Positions 1-7,102 of a stretch of 26,932 bases of DNA are shown here, piece after piece. Origin of the DNA: JBMOUD01 sp049319665 (lineage in GTDB: Bacteria > Pseudomonadota > Gammaproteobacteria > Enterobacterales > Enterobacteriaceae). The notes beneath the pieces are model-generated. The model was given only the letters and a program-made list of their open reading frames with translations, did no database searches and was not told the DNA's origin. A program made the position numbers and the translations under genes. Position 1 is the first letter of the stretch; the number at the start of each line of letters is the position of its first letter. The stretch spans positions 1 through 26,932 of the forward strand of contig NZ_JBMOUD010000027.1 of NCBI RefSeq assembly GCF_049319665.1, in the 5' to 3' direction.

Positions 1-108
1 GTTGTTACCCTGATCCACCCAATCGCGATGGACGACGGTCTGCGTTTCGCAATCCGTGAAGGCGGCCGTACCGTTGGCGCTGGTGTTGTTGCTAAAGTTA
101 TCGCTTAA
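1..108 (+). CDS. tufA: Elongation factor Tu, C-terminal end (partial)
   Basis: The window opens inside a reading frame of 35 codons ending in TAA. The peptide has the EF-Tu domain III ending: TLIHPIAMDDGLRFAIREGG, then RTVGAGVVAKVIA. EF-Tu is the GTPase that delivers aminoacyl-tRNA to the ribosome. The 5' part lies outside the window, so domains I and II cannot be seen. In E. coli the tufA gene sits just upstream of bfd, which fits this context; the two tuf copies of enterobacteria cannot be told apart by sequence, so the symbol rests on position. Confidence 0.93.
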   Translation, partial: VVTLIHPIAMDDGLRFAIREGGRTVGAGVVAKVIA

Positions 109-135
109 TTGTGATTGCTTTAACAGCATAGAAAG

Positions 136-158
136 AGGGCACTTCGGTGCCCTTTTTT
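136..158 (+). terminator. Intrinsic terminator of the tuf operon
   Basis: A GC-rich stem (AGGGCAC, 136-142, with GTGCCCT, 147-153) closes a TTCG tetraloop and runs into six T residues at 153-158. It lies 28 bases after the tuf stop codon. This is a textbook Rho-independent terminator. Confidence 0.95.
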
Positions 159-346
159 GTGGCCGCTGATCTGAGGAAGGAGTAAAAAACTCATCGCAAC
201 TGACAGAAAAACAGCATGCTATAAATCACGCCTTTCTAAAACACTACCCATGTTATCTAAACCACGTATTGCCACCTTTCTTTCACTACGTTTTCATCAG
301 TTACAAATGTCTGAGCGTTTTTCACACTATTTGTGTAAATCTTAAT
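159..346. other. Intergenic stretch without recognised gene
   Basis: Between the tuf terminator and the bfd control region I find no supported open frame, RNA gene or repeat. In E. coli this interval holds chiA; no trace of a chitinase-like frame is visible here. The stretch is AT-rich towards its right end, as expected upstream of a promoter. Confidence 0.5.
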
Positions 347-365
347 TGAAATGGTACTCATTCTT
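347..365 (+). promoter_or_regulatory. Probable Fur box upstream of bfd
   Basis: The sequence AATGGTACTCATTCTT (350-365) matches the last 16 positions of the 19-base Fur consensus at 12 positions, including the AATG and TCATT cores. It lies about 40-57 bases upstream of the bfd start. The bfd gene of E. coli is known to be iron-repressed through Fur. No clear -35/-10 pair could be fixed here. Confidence 0.5.
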
Positions 366-403
366 ATTTACACTTATGGCATCGTGAGAGAAAAGGTTAG
401 GTT

Positions 404-598
404 ATGTACGTTTGTCTTTGTAATGCTGTGAGCGATAAGGCGATTCGCAAAGTCATTCAACAGCATCGCCCTGATAGCTTGAAGCAGTTACGTCAACTCG
501 TTCCCATTGGAACTGATTGCGGAAAATGTATTCGCCAGGCGCGAGAGATTTTTGAACAAGAAGTGGCTATCTTGCCAGAGATTGTTGAAGTCGCTTAA
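404..598 (+). CDS. bfd: Bacterioferritin-associated ferredoxin
   Basis: This 64-residue protein has the [2Fe-2S] cysteine pattern of Bfd: C4, C6, C39 and C42 (YVCLCNAVSDKAIR near the start, DCGKC later). Family knowledge: Bfd docks on bacterioferritin and passes electrons through the Bfr heme, so that stored ferric iron is reduced and released in the cytoplasm. The length equals that of E. coli Bfd. It precedes bfr on the same strand by 172 bases, and a Fur-like site lies upstream, which fits use under iron shortage. Confidence 0.95.
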   Translation: MYVCLCNAVSDKAIRKVIQQHRPDSLKQLRQLVPIGTDCGKCIRQAREIFEQEVAILPEIVEVA

Positions 599-607
599 CG
601 AAGACGA

Positions 608-627
608 AACCAGTATCAATGCTGGTT
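608..627 (+). other. Hairpin between bfd and bfr
   Basis: AACCAGTA (608-615) pairs with TGCTGGTT (620-627) around a TCAA loop, an 8-bp stem with one G-T pair. It starts 10 bases after the bfd stop codon. No T-run follows, so it is not a standard terminator; it may stabilise the bfd 3' end. The rest of the 599-770 gap shows a weaker T/A-rich inverted repeat (651-657 with 664-670). Confidence 0.45.
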
Positions 628-770
628 AAGTAGTAAAACGTACTAACAGCTTTTTTCTTTGGTGAAAAAATGCGCTACAGCGTGATCGGTATCAAAATCG
701 GTCAGGCTATTTTTTGACTCTTTGTCGCAGGCTTCTACACTTAGTAGATCCAGACAAGGAGGAATTTCCT

Positions 771-1253
771 ATGAAAGGCGATAAAAAAGTCGTAGCCCAC
801 CTTAATAAGCTGCTCGGAAACGAGTTGGTTGCCATCAATCAGTACTTCCTGCATGCCAGAATGTTTAAAAATTGGGGCTTAATGCGTCTCAACGGCATTG
901 AATACCACGAATCCATCGACGAAATGAAACATGCCGACGTCTATATAGAACGAATTCTGTTTCTTGAAGGTATCCCTAATCTCCAGGATTTAGGGAAGCT
1001 GAACATTGGCGAAGATGTCGAGGAAATGCTCAAATCTGATCTTGCCCTTGAGTTAGAGGGGGCCAAAGACCTTCGTGCCGCTATCGCTCATGCAGATTCA
1101 GTCCATGATTATGTCAGTCGAGACTTGATGATTAAGATCTTGGCGGATGAAGAACACCATATCGACTGGCTGGAAACCGAGTTGGAGTTGATTGGCCGAA
1201 TTGGTATTCAGAACTATATTCAGTCGCAATTGAAAGAAGATGCACAGCAGTGA
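771..1253 (+). CDS. bfr: Bacterioferritin (heme-containing ferritin)
   Basis: A 160-residue four-helix-bundle iron-storage protein; E. coli Bfr has 158. The ferroxidase ligands E18, E51, H54, E94, E127 and H130 and the heme-binding M52 are all present. Family knowledge: 24 subunits form a shell that oxidises Fe(II) and stores a ferric mineral core, with heme at subunit-pair interfaces. I chose the ATG at 771 because AAGGAGG lies at a proper distance upstream; an in-frame TTG at 714 would add 19 residues not typical of the family. It is convergent with gspO, whose stop lies 41 bases away. Confidence 0.97.
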   Translation: MKGDKKVVAHLNKLLGNELVAINQYFLHARMFKNWGLMRLNGIEYHESIDEMKHADVYIERILFLEGIPNLQDLGKLNIGEDVEEMLKSDLALELEGAKDLRAAIAHADSVHDYVSRDLMIKILADEEHHIDWLETELELIGRIGIQNYIQSQLKEDAQQ

Positions 1254-1290
1254 TAAGTCGAGTAAGCGCGCTGAGCGGATACTAATGGTG

Positions 1291-1327
1291 TATATCAGCC
1301 AGAGTAAAGAGTGGGCTGGCTGATATA
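1291..1327. terminator. Perfect 12-bp hairpin between convergent bfr and gspO
   Basis: TATATCAGCCAG (1291-1302) pairs without mismatch with CTGGCTGATATA (1316-1327) around a 13-base loop. The left arm includes the gspO stop codon (complement of 1295-1297). No T-run follows on either strand, so it is not a classical intrinsic terminator. It may act as a 3'-end stabiliser or with Rho for both convergent transcripts. Confidence 0.55.
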
Positions 1328-1963
1328 AATTACTAATCCGGATATAGCAAGGCTAGGACCAAATGGCAGTGCCCCGCTATTTTTTGTCACTATGTAACGC
1401 AGTAAAAAAAGCACCATACCAAGTACCGATGCGAATGTTGCCACCAGCGGTAATGACATCCAGCCTAACCAAGCCCCTAAAGCTGCCATTAATTTGAAAT
1501 CTCCATAGCCTAATCCTTCACGCCCGATAAGCTTTTTACCCGCCCAATAAATTCCCCTCATCGCCAGATACCCCAGCATGGCGCCATACACAGCGTCGCG
1601 AAGAGTTGCTGTCGATGCATTGCTATGAGAAATCAGCCCCAGCCACAATAAGGGGAGGGTAAGTTTATCCGGCAGCAGATAACATCTGATATCGATGACG
1701 CAGAGTGCCAATAAGAACCAGCTCAGAAGCAGAGTCCAACATAGTGTGAATATATCGTCACAGGTAAAAGACAGAGCGAGAAAAAGAGAGGGGCAGAGCA
1801 GCATGATAGCGCTTTGCCACAAGAGGGCGTTGTGACGGCTGTAGCACCAGAGTATGACGACCATATTCATGACTTTTGCGAGGGCTATACCGCACAGCAA
1901 AACCAATAAATGGCGGTAAATTGGATGGATTGATAGCCAAACAAGAGCGGTGCTAAAAGACAT
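1295..1963 (-). CDS. gspO: Short A24-family prepilin peptidase (GspO/HofD type)
   Basis: A 222-residue multi-pass membrane protein. It has both aspartates of the A24 peptidase family: D91 (VIDIRCYLLPDKLTLPLLWL) and D155 (GLGYGDFK), plus an FGP motif at 201-203. The usual cytoplasmic loop with two CxxC pairs is absent: the first membrane segment (around residues 20-40, with an N-VV-like core) runs straight into the next. E. coli K-12 GspO is similarly short (225 aa), and the DKLTLPLLWLGL and EGLGYGDFKL stretches match it closely. I chose ATG 1963, preceded by AAGGA; a TTG at 2035 lacks a ribosome site. No other type II secretion gene is nearby, so its substrates are unknown. Confidence 0.85.
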   Translation of the reverse strand: MSFSTALVWLSIHPIYRHLLVLLCGIALAKVMNMVVILWCYSRHNALLWQSAIMLLCPSLFLALSFTCDDIFTLCWTLLLSWFLLALCVIDIRCYLLPDKLTLPLLWLGLISHSNASTATLRDAVYGAMLGYLAMRGIYWAGKKLIGREGLGYGDFKLMAALGAWLGWMSLPLVATFASVLGMVLFLLRYIVTKNSGALPFGPSLAISGLVIYISQPTLYSG

Positions 1964-2131
1964 TACGGCGTTTTCCTTGACGTAATCGTTAGATACTTTG
2001 ATTGCCGAGACTACGTAAGAGGTAAGGAAAAACAATCAAAAAGAGAAACGTGGGGCGAGATAGATGCATTTATGCGAGAAGGCGCGAGAAATGTTACCAG
2101 GGCCGGTGTTTGAAAGTCGTGCTTGCTACGT

Positions 2132-2155
2132 GTGCTCTCACAACGTTGAGAGTAC
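2132..2155 (+). other. Hairpin upstream of the S10 promoter
   Basis: GTGCTCTCA (2132-2140) pairs with TGAGAGTAC (2147-2155), nine pairs with one G-T, around a CAACGT loop. It lies between the gspO start region and the S10 promoter, in a 1964-2186 stretch with no other recognised element. No T-run follows. Function unknown. Confidence 0.35.
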
Positions 2156-2186
2156 GAAATAAAAGCAATTTATTGTGATGAAGCGG

Positions 2187-2214
2187 TTGATTCTTGGCGG
2201 TAGTTACGTATAAT
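2187..2214 (+). promoter_or_regulatory. S10 operon promoter
   Basis: A -35 hexamer TTGATT (2187-2192) and a perfect -10 TATAAT (2209-2214) are separated by 16 bases. Transcription should start near 2220, giving a leader of about 172 bases before rpsJ, which equals the known S10 leader length in E. coli. Confidence 0.85.
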
Positions 2215-2219
2215 GCGCG

Positions 2220-2393
2220 GGCTTACCTAACTAAGGTAAGCCTAATTCGATATGAATTAGTGACCGGAAAGTATTACCGGCCAACAATACTCCCGATATG
2301 GGGGTTATGTGAAGAACGATTACACTCCCCCATCAATCGAAATGGGTGTGAGGAGTAATCATTTACGTTTAAAATAATTGGAGCTCTGGTCTC
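2220..2393 (+). promoter_or_regulatory. S10 leader with L4-responsive attenuator
   Basis: The leader folds into a series of hairpins: GGCTTACCT/AGGTAAGCC (2220-2228 with 2234-2242), CTAATTC/GAATTAG (2242-2248 with 2254-2260, sharing a base and so alternative), and a long imperfect hairpin at about 2315-2369. In the last, GATTA (2318-2322) pairs with TAATC (2356-2360), CTCC (2325-2328) with GGAG (2352-2355) and CCCAT (2329-2333) with ATGGG (2342-2346). In E. coli the matching hairpin binds ribosomal protein L4, which halts transcription and also represses translation of the operon. The GGAG ribosome site of rpsJ lies at 2380-2383. Confidence 0.8.
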
Positions 2394-2705
2394 ATGCAGA
2401 ACCAAAGAATCCGTATCCGCCTGAAAGCGTTTGATCATCGTCTGATCGATCAATCAACTGCGGAAATCGTTGAGACTGCGAAGCGCACTGGTGCGCAAGT
2501 TCGTGGTCCAATCCCGCTGCCGACCCGTAAAGAGCGCTTTACCATTCTGATTTCTCCGCACGTCAATAAAGATGCGCGCGATCAGTATGAGATTCGCACT
2601 CACAAACGTCTGGTTGACATCGTTGAGCCAACCGAGAAAACCGTTGATGCTCTGATGCGTCTGGATCTGGCTGCTGGTGTAGACGTGCAGATCAGCCTGG
2701 GTTAA
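2394..2705 (+). CDS. rpsJ: 30S ribosomal protein S10 (uS10)
   Basis: This 103-residue protein has the same length and nearly the same sequence as E. coli S10 (NQRIRIRLKAFDHRLIDQST at the start). It belongs to the 30S head and also serves as NusE, the partner of NusB in rRNA antitermination. It is the first gene of the S10 operon, placed after the L4-regulated leader, so its expression follows the supply of free L4. A GGAG motif lies 10 bases before the ATG. Confidence 0.98.
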   Translation: MQNQRIRIRLKAFDHRLIDQSTAEIVETAKRTGAQVRGPIPLPTRKERFTILISPHVNKDARDQYEIRTHKRLVDIVEPTEKTVDALMRLDLAAGVDVQISLG

Positions 2706-2738
2706 TCAGGGTCATTGAGCGATTGAGAGGTTGAAACA

Positions 2739-3368
2739 ATGATTGGTTTAGTCGGTAAAAAAGTGGGTATGACCCGCATCTTCACTGAAGATGGCGTTTC
2801 TATCCCTGTAACCGTTATCGAAATTGAAGCAAACCGTGTTACTCAGATCAAAGATCTGGAAAACGACGGTTACCGCGCTGTTCAAGTTACTACTGGTAGC
2901 AAAAAAGCTAACCGTGTAACTAAACCAGAAGCGGGTCACTTCGCTAAAGCTGGCGTAGAAGCTGGCCGTGGTCTGTGGGAATTCCGTCTTGAAGAAGGCG
3001 AAGAGTTCACTACTGGTCAAGACATTAGCGTTGAAATTTTCGCAGACGTTAAGAAAGTAGACGTTACTGGTACATCTAAAGGTAAAGGTTTCGCGGGTAC
3101 TGTTAAACGCTGGAACTTCCGTACTCAAGATGCTACGCACGGTAACTCCTTGTCTCACCGCGTTCCGGGTTCTATCGGTCAGAACCAGACTCCGGGCAAA
3201 GTGTTCAAAGGCAAGAAAATGGCAGGCCAACTGGGTAACGAACGTGTAACCGTTCAAAGCCTGGACGTAGTACGTGTTGACGCTGAGCGCAACCTGCTGC
3301 TGGTCAAGGGTGCTGTTCCGGGTGCAACCGGTGGCAACCTGATCGTTAAACCTGCTGTTAAGGCTTAA
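2739..3368 (+). CDS. rplC: 50S ribosomal protein L3 (uL3)
   Basis: A 209-residue protein, the same length as E. coli L3. The long internal loop reaching the peptidyl-transferase centre is visible around residues 125-165 (GNSLSHRVPGSIGQNQTPGK). Q150, the glutamine methylated by PrmB in E. coli, is present. L3 is an early assembly protein of 23S rRNA. It starts 33 bases after rpsJ in the S10 operon. Confidence 0.98.
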   Translation: MIGLVGKKVGMTRIFTEDGVSIPVTVIEIEANRVTQIKDLENDGYRAVQVTTGSKKANRVTKPEAGHFAKAGVEAGRGLWEFRLEEGEEFTTGQDISVEIFADVKKVDVTGTSKGKGFAGTVKRWNFRTQDATHGNSLSHRVPGSIGQNQTPGKVFKGKKMAGQLGNERVTVQSLDVVRVDAERNLLLVKGAVPGATGGNLIVKPAVKA

Positions 3369-3384
3369 CGTCGAGGAGATAGGA

Positions 3385-3990
3385 ATGGAATTAGTAGTGA
3401 AAGACGCGCAAGGCGCGCTGACTGTTTCCGAAACTACCTTCGGGCGTGATTTCAATGAAGCGCTGGTACACCAGGTTGTTGTTGCGTATGCAGCAGGTGC
3501 CCGTCAAGGTACTCGCGCTCAGAAGACCCGTGCTGAAGTAACTGGTTCCGGTAAAAAACCATGGCGTCAGAAAGGTACTGGCCGTGCGCGTTCAGGTTCT
3601 GTCAAGAGCCCGATCTGGCGTTCCGGTGGTGTGACCTTTGCTGCCAAGCCACAGGACCACAGTCAAAAAGTAAACAAAAAGATGTACCGCGGCGCGCTGA
3701 AAAGCATCCTGTCCGAACTGGTACGTCAAGATCGCCTGATCGTTGTCGAGAAGTTCTCTGTAGAAGCGCCTAAAACTAAGCTGCTGGCACAGAAACTGAA
3801 AGACATGGCTCTGGAAGACGTGCTGATTGTAACTGGCGAAGTCGACGAGAATCTGTTCCTGGCCGCACGTAACCTGTACAAGGTTGACGTTCGTGATGTA
3901 GCAGGTATCGATCCAGTAAGCCTGATCGCCTTCGACAAAGTCGTTATGACTGCTGATGCTGTGAAGCAAGTTGAGGAGATGCTGGCATGA
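3385..3990 (+). CDS. rplD: 50S ribosomal protein L4 (uL4), operon autoregulator
   Basis: This 201-residue protein matches E. coli L4 in length. The basic extended loop that lines the nascent-peptide exit tunnel is seen around residues 50-95 (GSGKKPWRQKGTGRARSGS). Besides its role in the 50S subunit, L4 is the known repressor of its own operon through the leader at 2220-2393. Its stop overlaps the rplW start as ATGA (3987-3990), which suggests coupled translation. Confidence 0.98.
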   Translation: MELVVKDAQGALTVSETTFGRDFNEALVHQVVVAYAAGARQGTRAQKTRAEVTGSGKKPWRQKGTGRARSGSVKSPIWRSGGVTFAAKPQDHSQKVNKKMYRGALKSILSELVRQDRLIVVEKFSVEAPKTKLLAQKLKDMALEDVLIVTGEVDENLFLAARNLYKVDVRDVAGIDPVSLIAFDKVVMTADAVKQVEEMLA

Positions 3991-4289
3991 TTCGTGAAGA
4001 ACGTCTGCTGAAAGTGCTGCGCGCGCCGCACGTTTCTGAAAAAGCGTCCACTGCGATGGAAAAGAACAACACCATCGTTCTCAAAGTTGCCCTCGACGCA
4101 ACCAAAGCTGAAATTAAAGCTGCGGTTAAGAAACTGTTCGAAGTTGAAGTCGAAGACGTAAACACTTTGCTGGTTAAAGGCAAAAGTAAGCGTCACGGTC
4201 AGCGTGTAGGTCGTCGTAGCGACTGGAAAAAAGCTTACGTCACCCTGAAAGAAGGCCAGAATCTGGACTTCATCAGCGGCGCAGAGTAA
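3987..4289 (+). CDS. rplW: 50S ribosomal protein L23 (uL23)
   Basis: A 100-residue protein, the same length as E. coli L23 (REERLLKVLRAPHVSEKAST). L23 sits at the exit of the peptide tunnel and is the docking point for trigger factor and the signal recognition particle. The start codon overlaps the rplD stop by four bases, a layout that supports translational coupling. Confidence 0.98.
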   Translation: MIREERLLKVLRAPHVSEKASTAMEKNNTIVLKVALDATKAEIKAAVKKLFEVEVEDVNTLLVKGKSKRHGQRVGRRSDWKKAYVTLKEGQNLDFISGAE

Positions 4290-4307
4290 GTCGGAGGAGT
4301 AAGAACA

Positions 4308-5132
4308 ATGGCAATTGTTAAATGTAAACCTACATCTCCGGGTCGTCGCCACGTTGTTAAAGTGGTTAACCCTGAGCTGCATAAGGGTAAACCTTTTGCC
4401 CCGTTGCTCGAGAAATTGAGCAAAAGCGGTGGCCGTAACAACAATGGCCGTATCACCACCCGTCATATCGGTGGTGGCCACAAGCAACATTATCGTCTGG
4501 TTGACTTCAAACGCAACAAAGACGGTGTGCCTGCAGTGGTTGAGCGTCTGGAGTACGATCCGAACCGTTCCGCGAACATCGCGTTGGTTCTGTACAAAGA
4601 CGGCGAACGCCGTTATATCCTGGCGCCAAAAGGCCTGAAAGTGGGTGACCAGATCCAATCTGGCGTTGATGCTGCTATCAAGGTGGGTAACACCTTGCCT
4701 ATGCGCAACATCCCAGTAGGTTCAACGGTTCATAACGTAGAAATGAAACCAGGTAAAGGCGGCCAGCTGGCTCGTTCTGCTGGTGCCTACGTTCAGATCG
4801 TTGCTCGTGATGGTTCCTACGTGACTCTGCGTCTGCGCTCAGGCGAAATGCGTAAAGTTCAGATCGACTGCCGTGCCACTATGGGCGAAGTTGGTAACTC
4901 TGAACATATGCTTCGCGTTCTGGGTAAAGCAGGTGCGACTCGTTGGCGTGGTGTTCGCCCTACCGTTCGCGGTACTGCGATGAACCCAGTCGATCACCCA
5001 CACGGTGGTGGTGAAGGTCGTAACTTTGGTAAACACCCAGTAACACCATGGGGCGTTCAGACCAAAGGTAAGAAGACCCGTAGCAACAAGCGTACTGACA
5101 AGTTCATCGTACGTCGCCGTAGCAAAAAATAA
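4308..5132 (+). CDS. rplB: 50S ribosomal protein L2 (uL2)
   Basis: A 274-residue protein against 273 in E. coli. It has the basic N-terminal segment rich in G and R (SGGRNNNGRITTRHIGGGHK), the RNA-binding core, and the conserved C-terminal loop NPVDHPHGGGEGRN with the histidine near the peptidyl-transferase centre. L2 is needed for subunit joining and peptide bond formation. It lies 18 bases after rplW. Confidence 0.98.
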   Translation: MAIVKCKPTSPGRRHVVKVVNPELHKGKPFAPLLEKLSKSGGRNNNGRITTRHIGGGHKQHYRLVDFKRNKDGVPAVVERLEYDPNRSANIALVLYKDGERRYILAPKGLKVGDQIQSGVDAAIKVGNTLPMRNIPVGSTVHNVEMKPGKGGQLARSAGAYVQIVARDGSYVTLRLRSGEMRKVQIDCRATMGEVGNSEHMLRVLGKAGATRWRGVRPTVRGTAMNPVDHPHGGGEGRNFGKHPVTPWGVQTKGKKTRSNKRTDKFIVRRRSKK

Positions 5133-5146
5133 TTAGAGGATAAGCC

Positions 5147-5425
5147 ATGCCACGTTCTCTCAAGAAAGGTCCTTTTATTGACCTGCACTTGCTGAAGAAG
5201 GTAGAGAAAGCGGTGGAAAGCGGTGACAAGAAGCCTTTGCGCACTTGGTCCCGTCGTTCAACGATCTTTCCTAACATGATCGGTTTGACCATCGCTGTCC
5301 ATAATGGTCGTCAGCACGTACCAGTATTTGTTTCCGACGAAATGGTCGGTCACAAACTGGGTGAATTCGCGCCGACTCGTACTTATCGCGGCCATGCGGC
5401 TGATAAAAAAGCTAAAAAGCGCTAA
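5147..5425 (+). CDS. rpsS: 30S ribosomal protein S19 (uS19)
   Basis: A 92-residue protein with the family start PRSLKKGPFIDLHLLKKVEK and the typical ending in a lysine- and arginine-rich tail (DKKAKKR). It binds the 30S head with S13 near the A-site finger. Gap to rplB 14 bases, with a GAGGA ribosome site. Confidence 0.98.
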   Translation: MPRSLKKGPFIDLHLLKKVEKAVESGDKKPLRTWSRRSTIFPNMIGLTIAVHNGRQHVPVFVSDEMVGHKLGEFAPTRTYRGHAADKKAKKR

Positions 5426-5439
5426 GGTAGGAGGAAGAG

Positions 5440-5772
5440 ATGGAAACTATCGCTAAACATCGCCACGCTCGTTCTTCTGCTCAGAAGGTCCGCCTTGTTG
5501 CAGACCTGATCCGCGGTAAGAAAGTGTCGCAAGCTCTGGAAACTCTGGCCTACACCAACAAGAAAGCTGCTGGTCTGGTTAAGAAAGTGCTGGAGTCTGC
5601 CATTGCTAACGCAGAGCACAACGATGGCGCTGACATCGATGATCTGAAAGTCACGAAAATTTTCGTAGATGAAGGCCCAAGCATGAAGCGTATTATGCCG
5701 CGTGCTAAAGGTCGTGCAGATCGCATTCTGAAGCGCACCAGCCACATTACTGTGGTTGTGTCCGATCGCTGA
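5440..5772 (+). CDS. rplV: 50S ribosomal protein L22 (uL22)
   Basis: A 110-residue protein, equal in length to E. coli L22. The beta-hairpin that lines the exit tunnel is seen at about residues 80-100 (DEGPSMKRIMPRAKGRADRI). Together with L4 it forms the tunnel constriction and is a known site of macrolide-resistance mutations. The loop is intact here. Confidence 0.98.
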   Translation: METIAKHRHARSSAQKVRLVADLIRGKKVSQALETLAYTNKKAAGLVKKVLESAIANAEHNDGADIDDLKVTKIFVDEGPSMKRIMPRAKGRADRILKRTSHITVVVSDR

Positions 5773-5789
5773 GACTCTGGAGACTAGCA

Positions 5790-6488
5790 ATGGGTCAGAA
5801 AGTACATCCTAATGGTATTCGACTGGGTATCGTCAAACCTTGGAACTCTACTTGGTACGCGAATACCAAAGAATTCGCTGACAACCTGGACAGCGACTTT
5901 AAAGTTCGTCAATTCCTGACTAAGGAATTGTCGAAAGCTTCCGTTTCTCGCATCGTTATCGAGCGCCCAGCGAAGAGCATCCGTGTGACTATTCACACTG
6001 CTCGTCCTGGCATCGTTATCGGCAAGAAAGGTGAAGATGTCGAAAAACTGCGTAAGGTCGTAGCGGATATCGCTGGCGTTCCTGCACAGATTAATATCGC
6101 CGAAGTCCGTAAACCGGAACTTGACGCTAAATTGGTTGCTGACAGCATCACTTCACAGCTGGAACGTCGTGTTATGTTCCGTCGTGCTATGAAGCGTGCA
6201 GTACAGAACGCAATGCGTCTTGGCGCTAAAGGTATCAAAGTTGAAGTAAGCGGCCGTCTTGGCGGTGCTGAAATCGCGCGTACCGAATGGTACCGTGAAG
6301 GTCGTGTTCCATTGCATACTCTGCGTGCGGACATCGATTACAACACATCTGAAGCGCACACCACTTACGGTGTAATCGGCGTTAAGGTATGGATCTTCAA
6401 AGGTGAGATCCTGGGTGGTATGGCTGCAGTTGAACAACCGGAACCGGCTGCTCAACCTAAAAAGCAGCAGCGTAAAGGCCGCAAGTAA
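5790..6488 (+). CDS. rpsC: 30S ribosomal protein S3 (uS3)
   Basis: A 232-residue protein (E. coli 233). It has a type II KH RNA-binding domain with the GKKGEDVEKLRK motif at about residues 72-83, and a C-terminal domain. S3 lines the mRNA entry channel and shares the ribosomal helicase activity with S4. The C-terminal tail is basic and proline/glutamine-rich (EQPEPAAQPKKQQRKGRK). Confidence 0.98.
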   Translation: MGQKVHPNGIRLGIVKPWNSTWYANTKEFADNLDSDFKVRQFLTKELSKASVSRIVIERPAKSIRVTIHTARPGIVIGKKGEDVEKLRKVVADIAGVPAQINIAEVRKPELDAKLVADSITSQLERRVMFRRAMKRAVQNAMRLGAKGIKVEVSGRLGGAEIARTEWYREGRVPLHTLRADIDYNTSEAHTTYGVIGVKVWIFKGEILGGMAAVEQPEPAAQPKKQQRKGRK

Positions 6489-6500
6489 GGAGAGTCGCTG

Positions 6501-6911
6501 ATGTTACAACCAAAGCGTACAAAATTCCGTAAAGTGCACAAGGGCCGCAACCGTGGTCTGGCGCAGGGTACGGATGTGAGCTTCGGCACTTACGGTCTGA
6601 AAGCTGTTGGCCGTGGTCGCTTGACTGCTCGTCAAATTGAAGCAGCACGTCGTGCGATGACCCGTGCAGTTAAGCGTCAAGGTAAGATCTGGATCCGTGT
6701 ATTCCCGGACAAACCGATCACCGAGAAGCCACTGGAAGTTCGTATGGGTAAAGGTAAGGGTAACGTGGAGTATTGGGTTGCCCTGATTCAGCCTGGTAAA
6801 GTCCTGTACGAAATGGACGGTGTGCCTGAAGAGCTGGCGCGTGAAGCATTCCAGCTGGCAGCAGCGAAACTGCCTATCAAAACCACCTTTGTAACTAAGA
6901 CGGTGATGTAA
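6501..6911 (+). CDS. rplP: 50S ribosomal protein L16 (uL16)
   Basis: A 136-residue protein, the same length as E. coli L16. It holds the conserved GTDVSFGTYGLKAVGRGRLT segment; the E. coli residue R81, hydroxylated by RoxA, lies in the conserved region that reads KPLEVRMGKGKGN here. L16 is a late assembly protein that shapes the tRNA A site. Its TAA overlaps the rpmC start by one base (TAATG), pointing to coupled translation. Confidence 0.98.
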   Translation: MLQPKRTKFRKVHKGRNRGLAQGTDVSFGTYGLKAVGRGRLTARQIEAARRAMTRAVKRQGKIWIRVFPDKPITEKPLEVRMGKGKGNVEYWVALIQPGKVLYEMDGVPEELAREAFQLAAAKLPIKTTFVTKTVM

Positions 6912-7102
6912 TGAAAGCACAAGAGCTGCGCGAAAAAAGCGTGGAAGAGCTGAACACTGAGCTTCTGAACCTGTTGCGTGAGCAGTTTAACCTGCGCATG
7001 CAAACAGCCAGCGGCCAGCTGCAGCAAACACACCTGTTGAAGCAAGTGCGTCGTAATGTTGCACGTGTGAAGACTTTACTGACTGAGAAGGCGGGTGCGT
7101 AA
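6911..7102 (+). CDS. rpmC: 50S ribosomal protein L29 (uL29)
   Basis: A 63-residue protein of two long helices, rich in K, E, L and R (KAQELREKSVEELNTELLNL). It lies at the tunnel exit next to L23. Start and stop codons overlap rplP and rpsQ by one base each, so these three genes form a tightly coupled set. Confidence 0.97.
   Translation: MKAQELREKSVEELNTELLNLLREQFNLRMQTASGQLQQTHLLKQVRRNVARVKTLLTEKAGA

Noticed and set aside
714..770. TTG start adding 19 residues to Bfr
   Set aside because: No ribosome site before it, while the ATG at 771 has AAGGAGG and gives the family N-terminus.
1964..2035. TTG start adding 24 residues to GspO
   Set aside because: No ribosome site; ATG 1963 has AAGGA upstream and gives a length close to E. 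coli GspO.
2748..3455. Long open frame on the minus strand over rplC (235 codons)
   Set aside because: It lies opposite a certain ribosomal gene, has no ribosome site and no family-like sequence. Strong codon bias in ribosomal genes leaves few stops on the other strand.
3726..4658. Long open frame on the minus strand across rplD, rplW and rplB (310 codons)
   Set aside because: It spans three certain genes, its translated sequence looks like low-complexity antisense (many F, T, S), and it has no start context.
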